Below are positions 35,201 to 43,700 of a DNA stretch of 64,000 nt, in pieces. The DNA is from Henricia sp. BOLD:AAB3569 (lineage: Eukaryota; Echinodermata; Asteroidea; Spinulosida; Echinasteridae). Under the pieces are notes generated by a model that was not told the DNA's origin, did not search any database, and saw only the letters and a list, made by a program, of their open reading frames with translations. The position numbers were made by a program, and so were the translations under genes. Position 1 is the first letter of the stretch. Every line of letters starts with the position of its first letter. Where the stretch lies: positions 124,001 through 188,000 of the forward strand of contig JBBELK010001358.1 of the NCBI GenBank assembly GCA_037783545.1, in the 5' to 3' direction.

Positions 35201-37044
35201 AACCAGGTGTTGGAGTTTGATGGAGTTGGGAAGGTTAGGGTTAAGCCTGTAGAGCTCTACTGGACCAAGTCCATCCAAATAAAGCCAAACCAGGTGTTGG
35301 AGTTTGGTGTAGTTGGGAAGGTTAGGGTTAAACCTGTAGAGCTCTACTGGACCAAGTCCATCCAAATCAAGCCATGCCAGGTGTTGGAGTTTGATTGAGT
35401 TGGGCAGGTTAGGGTTGAGCCTGTAGAGCTCTACTGGACCCAGTCCATTCTAATCCAGCAAAACCAGGTGTTGGAGTTTGATGGAGTTGGGCAGGTTAGG
35501 GTTAAGCCTGTAGAGCTCTACTGGGCCAAGTCCATCTAAATCAAGCCATTCCAGGTGTTGGAGTTTGATGGAGTTGGGAAGGTTAGGGTTAAGCCTGTAG
35601 AGCTGTACTGGACCAAGTCTATCCAAATCAAGCCAAACCAGGTGTTGGGGTTTCATGAAGTTGGGAAGGTTAGGGTTATGCCTGAAGAGCTTTACTGGAC
35701 CAAGTCTATCCAAATCACGCCAAACCAGGTGTTGGAGTTTGGTGAAGTTGGGAAGTTTAGGGTTAAGCCTGTAGAGCTCTCCTGGACCAAGCCATGCCAG
35801 GAGTGTGATGGAGCTGGGCAAGGGTTTGGGCTGTATCTTACAAGTAAGGGGTGGTTATCTCAAGCAGTGGTTTATCCCGCTATAAGGCTGGTTATAAAGC
35901 TCATGTGATAGCCAATCCCAGTCAGTGAGGAACAATGTGTTTCAAGACCACCAGTTGGCTTCATAGCTCAATTGGCAGGGCGTCTGCACGTTAAGCAGAA
36001 GGACCGCAGTTCAAATCCCAGTAGAGCCAATCTGTTTTTCACAAACTCATGGACATTTGTCCTAAGGCTGTGTGTAACGAATCGAATACGGCTGCTTTGA
36101 TGTCATATTTGCATCCAACCACGAATCCAGTGTACAAGGGCTGATGTTAATTTCTGCAAAAACCTCTTCGGCGAGAGACTGCTATGCAAGATTATTTTGA
36201 GGTGCCAAATTTGGCAATAAAAAGGCTGCTGTATTCCTGTGAGCTGCGAGTTCGGATGTGCCAAAATCAATTAATTTCACTGCAAACTTTTTTGTCAAAA
36301 TCTTAGGAAAAGATTCACGCATCGAATATCGAATATTCGTTTGAAAATGAAACCGATTTTTCAGCCTAATTTGTCCACATATCTGTCGGTGCTTCGAAGG
36401 TTTATGTTAAAGATGGTATACATGATTGGTAAACTGTTACAAATAGTTTTGTCCCCATGTGTGGTTGAAGATATGCATGATTAAAACCAACCTGAGCAAA
36501 AACCAGCTCCGTACTTCATCTAACTTTTGAGAAAACAGTCAGTCATTTCGCCCCTGAACCACGGCCTGTGCACGAAGTGGTTTTTGGGGCGAAGTGGCAT
36601 TTGGGCTAAGTAGTGTTTGGACGAAGTGGTTTGGGGGCGAAATGACACTTGGGCAAAGTGGTTCAGGACGTTGTGGTCCAGGGCGAAATGGTTTTGGGAC
36701 GAATTGAATTTACGTCTCATGAGACGAAAACTAATTGTTTTACTCATTTCTTAAAGACTATAGCACTTTAGACCAAACCATTTCAGGGGAATTTTTCTAC
36801 GGCCATGATGTTTATATTGTGTAAGTTAGGCGTAAATCTGTGAACATTTCTGATTTTCAAGATTACCAATCATGTATACTGCCTTTAAGCCTTTAAGTTG
36901 AATTTTGATTCTTAACAGCAGGATGTCCCAAACAGCACTGCTCCCCCTGACAGCATTGACAACTTGAAGAAAGATGCGGTACAACACGACGGAATGAACA
37001 ACGGCGATAGCGTAGCCTCCGCTCCGCCCGCCGTGGCCGTATAG
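26268..37044 (+). CDS. HMGN/AT-hook-like low-complexity chromatin protein, 7 coding exons
   Basis: My exon model is 26268-26471, 27274-27418, 28564-28641, 29801-30331, 31823-31978, 33316-33353 and 36919-37044 (TAG). All junctions are GT-AG, phases fit throughout, and the total of 1278 nt encodes 425 aa. A 5' UTR exon portion begins at 26249 after TCTTTACAG, so at least one upstream exon exists. The N-terminus is basic. RRSTRIAAL (residues 18-26) resembles the HMGN nucleosome-binding core RRSARLSA, and RRGRPAG (52-58) and TRGRKRK (70-76) are AT-hook-like. Residues about 77-145 are strongly acidic (Glu/Asp/Gly/Lys), like HMGN regulatory tails. The large exon 4 is Pro/Ala/Lys/Glu-rich. A nuclear, nucleosome- or AT-DNA-binding role is inference. 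The exon chain is direct from splice signals and open phase. Confidence 0.75.
27080..27213. mobile_element. palindromic MITE in intron 1 of the HMGN-like gene
   Basis: AAAGGCACAGGCTCGTCAGC at left and GCTGACGAGCCTCTGCCTTT at right continue as inverted arms of about 55 bp (CCACGAAATAC / GTATTTCGTGG). Confidence 0.7.
27648..28105. mobile_element. MITE with GAATGAAGC repeats in intron 2
   Basis: The ends CATGGACCCCGTTCTCAC and GAAGCGGGGTCATGG are inverted. The interior is built of TTCGTCGAATGAAGC-type units (27915-28015), and GCGTGCGTTCACAT lies near each end. Confidence 0.6.
29165..29760. repeat. C-rich minisatellite (CCCCACCCCTACCCCAATG), split by a MITE
   Basis: Degenerate CCCCACCCCTACCCCAATG units run from about 29165 to 29444 and again from 29668 to 29745. 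The gap, 29447-29667, is a separate element with GCTCGAAAT / ATTCGAGC ends and internal CTGGACCGGTGGACC words. All of it lies in intron 3, so the Pro-rich frames are artefacts. Confidence 0.65.
30920..31061. mobile_element. palindromic MITE family B, uninterrupted
   Basis: GACCGTATCGAATAGCCGCC and its complement enclose a loop with CATGTCCTCAAGGAACAAAG. TA flanks both sides. It lies in intron 4 and is the empty-site reference for the nested Harbinger element at 3353. Confidence 0.8.
31412..31546. mobile_element. palindromic MITE (CCAGGGGTT ends) in intron 4
   Basis: CCAGGGGTTCATTTCACAAA and TTTGTGAATCAAACCCCTGG are inverted. The interior pairs TAGGACTTA / TAAGTCCTA. Confidence 0.7.
32057..32079. 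repeat. (TTGC)n microsatellite
   Basis: Five TTGC units lie in intron 5. Confidence 0.85.
32485..32625 (+). mobile_element. tRNA-SINE family 3 copy in intron 5
   Basis: ATCAGCTGGTAGTCTGCCTG, GGTCTCGAGTTTGAATTCCG and a body CCCTTACGATTTTTCTC...CCCAAGTTTTG match the minus-strand copy at 21265-21360. The D arm is shortened. Confidence 0.55.
33443..35825. repeat. 87-bp minisatellite array, about 27 units, in intron 6
   Basis: The unit is GACCAAGTCCATCCAAATCA...TGTAGAGCTCTACTG, 87 bp, with high identity between units. Because 87 is 3 x 29, a stop-free unit gives long frames on both strands: 642 aa on minus at 33437-35365, and 250 and 208 aa on plus. Each unit includes GGTTAGGGTTA, i.e. about 1.5 telomere-type repeats, and GAGCTC. 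It sits between coding exons 6 and 7 of the HMGN-like gene on a properly spliced intron, so I treat the frames as by-products. Confidence 0.92.
35957..36028 (+). mobile_element. tRNA-like sequence, probably SINE-derived or pseudo-tRNA
   Basis: This 72-nt cloverleaf-like stretch has acceptor GGCTTCA/TAGAGCC (one mismatch, one G-U), a D arm GCTC/GGGC, and an anticodon stem TCTGC/GCAGA with loop ACGTTAA (GTT in anticodon position, C instead of U at 33). The T stem CGCAG/CCCAG pairs at only two positions. It is unlikely to be functional. Confidence 0.45.
36417..36878. mobile_element. MITE family A, full copy, in intron 6
   Basis: TATACATGATTGGTAA at left and TTACCAATCATGTATA at right are perfect inverted ends. 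The interior has GCGAAGTGG-type units. It ends 40 bp before the last coding exon of the HMGN-like gene. Confidence 0.8.
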
Positions 37045-38440
37045 AGCCACAACTGCGGCATGAGTCCTTGATGAAAGCCACGGTTTGTGCACGATGTTTG
37101 AAAGTGTGAGGTGAAACGAGATGCCACCACACGTTGACATTCAGCAAGGGAATGAATTTTAAATTGTGATTTTTAGTATTGATTTTAAGGATAATAATAA
37201 GGAATGGTGTTTGAGCAAAATATGGACCACTATTTCATTTGTTGTTTTTTTCAGTTGGACAGTGTGGGAAAATATGGGTTGATGTGTTTTCATCAATGGC
37301 ATTCATTAGGATCACTACATGACAAAATCTCGGGGGCGACGTCAGGGTGAAAATAAGCCCCGATTCCCACTTGCAAGTCTCACCCCGCGCCACCCCCGAG
37401 ATTGCTCATTCCCTGGCCATGGCGAGTTCAACCCTGCTCGGGACCAGGGTTGAAAAATTTGGTCCCGGGGTGAGACACTTTCCCCAGGGCGAGACCGGTA
37501 GTGGGAAAAGGGGCAGACAGGGCGAGTTCTCACTTGTTCAAGTGAGGGATGAGGTGCCGATCTATGGGGTGAGGTCGCCCCGGTGCGAGATTCAGAACAA
37601 GTGTGAATCGATGCGGGGTTGAACTCGGGGGTGAGTCGCCCCAGGGAGGCCCTGGGGCAAGTTCGCCCCGGGGTTTGACGTTCTATTGGGAAAAGGCCTA
37701 AAAATGTACATTGAACTTCAATTATTATTGAGTGAACATCAGATGACTTGAAATCGGTGAAATAGTGGTCCAATTTTGCTTGATAAAATTGTGGACATAT
37801 TTTTATTCATTTATGTAACAAGGAAAGTAGCTTTAGTATTTGTGTTTTTAAATTTTCATGCGGGACGATAATAATTGTCTTTGTATCTGCCGTACTCCCT
37901 AATCATTGCAAGTTTGTGTTTTCAGTTTTTACGGAGTGGAGTTTACGAATAGAAATACTCAAGTTTAAGTAACTAGCACAGTAGTTGGTATACAGATAGA
38001 ATTTTGATGACGTCATGCTTTCCGCCATTTTGTATGGCATTTGACGATTTTAATATTACCACGTGAGCCGAGTGCTACCAACAACCAATAAGCTGACTGT
38101 TTGTCAGAAGCTCGATTCCTCAATGGACCGGTTTTAAATGACGTCATCTTTTCTGAATATGAAATTACATGTAATAGCACACTGTATGGTCAGGAAAGAT
38201 CCTTTTTAACCAAACGTGTACATTGGTTTTACAGTTTTAGTGAATAAACTCGTCGTTTGAATAAAAAAAAAAGAGAGAAAATGTGAATAGTGCTACAGTT
38301 TTTAGCCAGTGTGTTACCCAGTTTTAACACGGCTGTATATTTTGCTCGCAATCTGGATTATTGTACAATACCCAACCAGATTTCCAGACTCTGTGTTCGT
38401 ATTAAATTTTTACCCCGAGAATTTTAGATTCTAATCTTGT
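37045..38440 (+). other. probable 3' UTR and downstream of the HMGN-like gene
   Basis: No gene was seen. AATAAA occurs at 38243 and 38259 and later near 38815 and 38884, giving candidate poly(A) sites. 37330-37690 is a GC-rich patch (CGCCCCGG, CCCCGAG words) of unknown origin. Confidence 0.4.
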
Positions 38441-38442
38441 TA

Positions 38443-38666
38443 GGCGCGAGGTCAAAATACAAACGGTCTATATACCGGTAAACGGTTCGAGTTAATCCCT
38501 CTTGGAACCGTTTGTTCAGCGAACACGGGTGGATTAAACACTGCTAATTATCTACCGTTTGGCCAGACCAGCTGAACCATTTGCTTGCTCACTCAAACCT
38601 TGCAACGGGGTATCGTTTATGTACCGTTTCCCGGTATACAGACCGTTTCTATTTTGACCTCGCGCC
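38443..38666. mobile_element. Harbinger-type MITE (GGCGCGAGGTCAAAAT ends)
   Basis: GGCGCGAGGTCAAAATA and TATTTTGACCTCGCGCC are inverted and flanked by TTA at 38440-38442 and 38667-38669. The arms also share CCGGTATA / AACGGT words. A TWA duplication suits PIF/Harbinger. Confidence 0.75.
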
Positions 38667-39004
38667 TTAGACGAAACTTCTGTATACAGAAATTTATTCT
38701 GTAGTTGTTGAGACTAAAAAGTGTTTTTAATTTCAGATGTAGTATTGTTAACTTGGTGCCACGTTAGATGCAAAATCTGTCCTGTTGTTTCAAACTCTAA
38801 TATGGAGGACAAATAAAACAAAAACCTCAATTGTGTTACGAAATGTAGAAATGTCTGTACAGTTGTCTGCTTGACTTTAGATCAATAAAACCCGCCTACG
38901 TGAAAATTGAAGTACCTAAGAGTGTGCTTGGTACATGTATTTCTTTCAATCAACGCATAGATCTTTGTATGCACTCTACTTCTACAGTTGAGTTGAAACT
39001 TAAA

Positions 39005-39130
39005 TAGACTCTTTGCGCCGGCGGCCATGACGGAGGCAAGTTTTTATATTTAAACGATGTGGCATTAGAGATACAAAGTGCCTACTCGATCGTGTATGGC
39101 ACCCGGTGACTGTCATGGCCTCCTGGTCTA
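39005..39130. mobile_element. MITE family C, left breakpoint of the tandem amplification
   Basis: TAGACTCTTTGCGCCGGCGG at left and its partner ending CTGGTCTA at right. Homology with the later units starts inside this element at 39060. Confidence 0.7.
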
Positions 39131-39433
39131 TAAATTGTGAGACGTCTCATTCAATGTGCATGATAAGTCGTCTTCTTTTCTTAAAACAAAAACAAGCAAT
39201 AATTTCACTCTAAGTGAGAGATCGCCTCCGTAAGAGCCGCTGAGGTAGGGTACGCCACTCTGTCCGTAGTGTATGATATTGTTAAACAAGGCCGTGGTAC
39301 TCCACGTATCGAGAAATTTCAAATTGCTATCAAAAACGAGGATCTCGGTGCTTTCTTTTGTGCGATAACGATACATATGAAACGGCGTGTGATGACGTAA
39401 TGCAATGGCGCGGCATCTTAAACCGAAGCTGGT

Positions 39434-39726
39434 CAACTCGTACGCGTGCCAACTCGTACGCAACCAACTTGTACGCGTGCCAACTCGTACGCCGACCAAC
39501 TCGTACGCCGACCAACTCGTACGCGTGCCAACTCCCGTTAAAATGATATCCCGTTAAAATGATTCCGTTAAAATAACGATGAGTACGAGTTGGCGCGCGT
39601 ACGAGTTGGCGCGCGTACGAGTTGGCGCGCGTACGAGTTGGTGCGTGTACGAGTTGGCGCGTGTACGACTTGACCAACTTGCGTACGAGTTGGCACGTGT
39701 ACGAGTTGGCTCGCGTACGAGTTGAC
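39434..39726. repeat. hairpin minisatellite: inverted arrays of GTACGAGTTGGC units, unit 1
   Basis: Six CAACTCGTACGCGTGC-type units are followed by a core of three CCGTTAAAATGAT words, then about nine TACGAGTTGGCGCGCG units, the complement of the left array. The whole can fold as a long hairpin. Frames through it (TRANSYARQLVRAPTRTRANSYA-type) are artefacts. Confidence 0.9.
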
Positions 39727-39944
39727 CTGTATTCGCAGTATGCCTATGTGTACGCAGATATTTCATTTTGTTTTTGCCCCAACATGAAACGCAGCAACAG
39801 GAAACGGAACTGCACCATCGTCAGCGCCATTTAAATGCCTTGTTTTCCATCACTTGACACAAAATAGTGCATGGTTAAAACAAAAACCAAGAACTGCATC
39901 TCCGTCCGGCTCTCACAAACTTGATCAACCTACGTGGCTACGTA

Positions 39945-40519
39945 CATCCTCTTGCAACAGTGCCCCTTTAACGCACTCCCCAACTCCTGCGTACAGTGGC
40001 CCTGTTCAAAAAGGCCCCATTTGGCGGTGGGACTAGCGACAGAAATCCTGTCGCCTCTGCTGGACCAATCAGGACGCTTGCAGTGCATTCAAATGCCACG
40101 CGCGCAGATTGTAAACACCGTGCACGCATGTGATACATCATGTACTCGGTAATGCTGGCCGTTGTCCGCGTCGGCGATTGGCTGCTATTTAAGGCATTTT
40201 GGGGAATCCGTTCCATTACATTTGTCAGCATGCATCCCTGTTACTAATTTGAAAAACTGCGGAGTAAATAAGGTTCGCCGTTTGAAAGTTTGGTAGGAAT
40301 GGGACAGTCATAAGGAACGGAACCCAATACAATTTCTGGAAAGTATAGAAATTGTTTCTTTTCGGCATAACATGACCGAATTGATTAAATTACATCAAAA
40401 TGACTCGGGCGTGAGTTGGCTCAAGACAACAGCCGGCTCGCTCCACAGATTTGCGTGTATTTCCTCAGGGTATTGTCACGTCGCTTTGCAGAGTGGAAAT
40501 TCCCTGAGATCTCAGGATG
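39945..40519 (+). promoter_or_regulatory. promoter/leader of WSCD copy 1 (also present inverted downstream)
   Basis: CCAAT at 40065 and an inverted CCAAT (ATTGG) at 40177 precede TATTTAAG at 40186-40193, about 560 bp before the ATG. A leader frame from ATG 40372 (MTELIKLHQNDSGVSWL...) lies between them. The segment recurs inverted at 46997-47556, keeping the CCAAT and TATTTAAG-type boxes. Confidence 0.5.
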
Positions 40520-40747
40520 GGCTACGTACCGCCCGCATAACTGTTGATCGTGTCACTTCGGCTCTTTGTCATTTCAAATTTTCAAGCCTCGAACAAATAT
40601 TAACGAACTTGGAAGTTGGACTTTAGACCAGCGCGAGACAACTGATCTTTTGATAATGATATTAGATGAACATGCACGTAAACCAAAATGGATCGTATCG
40701 GGCCGTGTCGTGTACCCATCTGATGCCAAACTGACTGACCGGAAAGA

Positions 40748-43700
40748 ATGGCTCGCCGTTCGCGGTCCTACACAGGGAAAGCCCTTTTCCTACTCGTACT
40801 GTGTGTCCTCGGGTATCTGTTCGCAAGACAGTTACGTAAAATCAGGGAGGAAGATCATCTGAAGATTCAACGAGTGCAACATTTAAATCGAATTTCTACT
40901 CGCCCGGCGGCTGACAGGCATGTTTCGGACCAGCAGCCACAGTTTGTATCAGGTGCGTGTACATATGTGTATGTTTCACGGGCATAGCAGTGCACAAGTT
41001 CAGGACGCCCGAACTTTGAATTAATGATCAAATGCATGTATTTGATGGACCCCTAAGTCGAACGGATTTGCAAACAATCTAAGGCCTGTGTATGGGTTTA
41101 CAGCAGCACCATGTGAATCTCTTTTGTGTGTGGTTATGAAAAGAACCGGTGACTGTGAACTCAGTACACACATTGTACACATAATGCCCTCAACCAGTAC
41201 TTCTAACCCTGCATCATCACGAGTCCGGCATTACTCCTGAAGACGAACAGTGTGCTCTGTTCACACTCACCGGTTCTTTTCAGAACCACACATATATATG
41301 AAGAGATTCACATGGTGCTACCGTAAACCCATACACATGTTGATTTCCACCATGCATAGACCTCAAGTTTTACCAATATAAGGCATAACTATTAAATTAT
41401 TATAAAATGCTGATTCTGACCATGGAGGAAGAAACTGACTAATGCACCTATCAATTGTTTCCCCGATGCTCAGCGGCCTACTATTATTTACTATTATGTG
41501 CTTCCAATGTCTCAACCTACATGTACATGTATCCCTAATATACTAACTACATGCATTTAGTCAGCAGTTTTCCTCCAAGCACACATATTTGAAGTTTCAA
41601 GCCATGCAGTTGGTGTTCGTTCTATGACCCGACAATTTTCTCCCCGTCATCCATCCTTTTGAACATGTCAGTACACACAGTGGTTCAAGTGTAACGAAAT
41701 GTAGGCCTAAATTTAATTTGTCCGCCCACGCCCACTTCTTCTCTCGACCATCTTGCCTCTCGTTTGCCGCTTCCCTAATAACCCCTGTTCCTCCCCGTCC
41801 CTCCCCCGCTGGTACCGTCTGGCATCCATTTCCCCCAGTACCAACCTGATACATGGTCTAGTCACGGAGACGCACTGGAGACTTTTCTTTCCCTTTTGCA
41901 GCTCTAAATCAAACATGGATGACGTGGTCAGATATCGACAGTCCGGGTGTGTACCGCGCTTGCGTGCCGAGGCCGAAGGACAGCGCGTCGATGTCAGAGG
42001 TCATAACGGATATTCTGGCTAACATGACCATCACTCGCTGTCTTAGGAACTGCATCTCTTGGGTACGTATTTATATTTGTCCATGCAGAGGTGGAACTCT
42101 ATATAGACCCTTTGCACAGGCGGCCATGGAAGGGGTGCAGCCACATTGTCACGGTGCGTCATATACGGGTTTGTCACATTTAAATATGAAAACTTCCCCT
42201 CTATAGATTGAGTGCAAATATAAGGATGCGGGATGCGCCAAAGGCTAGTCAAACATTTTGGCTTGTCTGTCTAGTACCAGGTGCTATAGGACATGTATAG
42301 GCTATGGCTATCTGTTCACTTGTCTAAAGCCAATTGTAAGCAGGGCCTATATATAGCCACCCCAGTCTGCCAGTGCAACCTCTGGGCGGTCGGGTTGGTG
42401 TGGTGGTTCTTACCCTGCTTTTCACTTCTGGTGTCCCAGGTTTGCGTCTTGGACGTGCATGACGACTTGTTTTCACCGGCATCATTTATACATGTGTATT
42501 ATTAAGTAATTTGTGACCCTTGCACATTCGGCCATGACAGGGGCAAGTTTTCACATTTAAATCATGTGATAATAGATACACAAAGTGCCTACCTGCGAAT
42601 GACGCACGGTCGTTCGACTTCAAGATGCTTACACCGTGTAACACCAACTTACACCGGAGCGTTTTTTTAGCCATCACACGAGTCTGCCCCGCGGTGGCAG
42701 CCACCACTGCCCGAGCTCGCGGTAGGGTCTGTGGTGTAAGGCTTGGTGTAATGACGTCACCTAGTAACCGCGAGCAGTAAAACATGGCGGACAGTTTGGA
42801 ATCGCGACGAGTGATTTATGACACAAAATAGGAGGGAATAGGGCTGTAAATACATTTTGCTTAATCATGCAGTAGATTTCTGTGGGCATTGACCAAGTTT
42901 GTTACGGTACCATTTGGAAAACAAATTTCGCAGGGCGCCGGGTTAATTTTTCCTCGTGTCTCGTGAGTCAAATGATGTCGGTGTTTATGAAAGTCCCGCC
43001 TATAACAACCTGTAAACTGCAGTGTTCCAAGAATTCAATGCGAAACCCGTGTCGTTTGTTTTGCATCTTCTGGAGGCTTCCCCTGGTGTAAACCCCGTGT
43101 TACACGGTGTAAGCATCTTGAACGCCCCTAACGTGACTGCCTCCCGTCATGGCCGCCCGTGCACTGTATATTGCATGTCTTCCGCAGGGTCTCACCTACG
43201 CCGCCCTCAGCCGTGGTAAAGAGTGTTTCTGCAGCGATGTCAAAGGACAATCCGCCTTGTTGAACTATGTGGACAGCGCCCTATGCGACATGCCGTGCCA
43301 TGGAGAGACCAAATACCATTGTGGGGGCGTGGAATACATGTCTCTGTACCGAACCTCAGTTCCCGGTAAATGTTCTGTATTTATATGTGTCAATTACTGC
43401 CAAAAGTACAACTTTTCCCAGCCTGTAGACCATAAACACTTTATAATGACCTATTTTGATTTAACGTAAGTCGCTGGAAGCACGCTCGCAGCACGCTTGC
43501 CGCACTATAGATAGCGTTCGCCATTTTTATTTCAGCTCCATTGGCCTGCCTCATTGGCCAACTACGTGCTGCTGCGATGGTCCAGTTCGCGTCGCCATGT
43601 TTAACTTTTTTGACCAATGAAATCGCGTCTATAAACCACGTGCATTTGTTTACATGTAAAGCGCCCTCTGTTGAAACCAAGCATGCCGATGATCCAATAA

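Noticed and set aside
33437-35365. 642-aa minus-strand frame with leucine-rich 29-residue repeats
   Set aside because: It coincides exactly with the 87-bp minisatellite, whose length is a multiple of three. Plus-strand frames are equally open, and the array lies in a well-supported intron.
35957-36028. Functional tRNA with GTT anticodon
   Set aside because: The T stem is mostly unpaired and position 33 is not U, so it is listed only as tRNA-like.
39128-39766. Frames rich in TRANSYARQLVRAPTRTRANSYA-type repeats, both strands, in all three units
   Set aside because: They are translations of the hairpin minisatellite and do not connect to splice sites or known domains.
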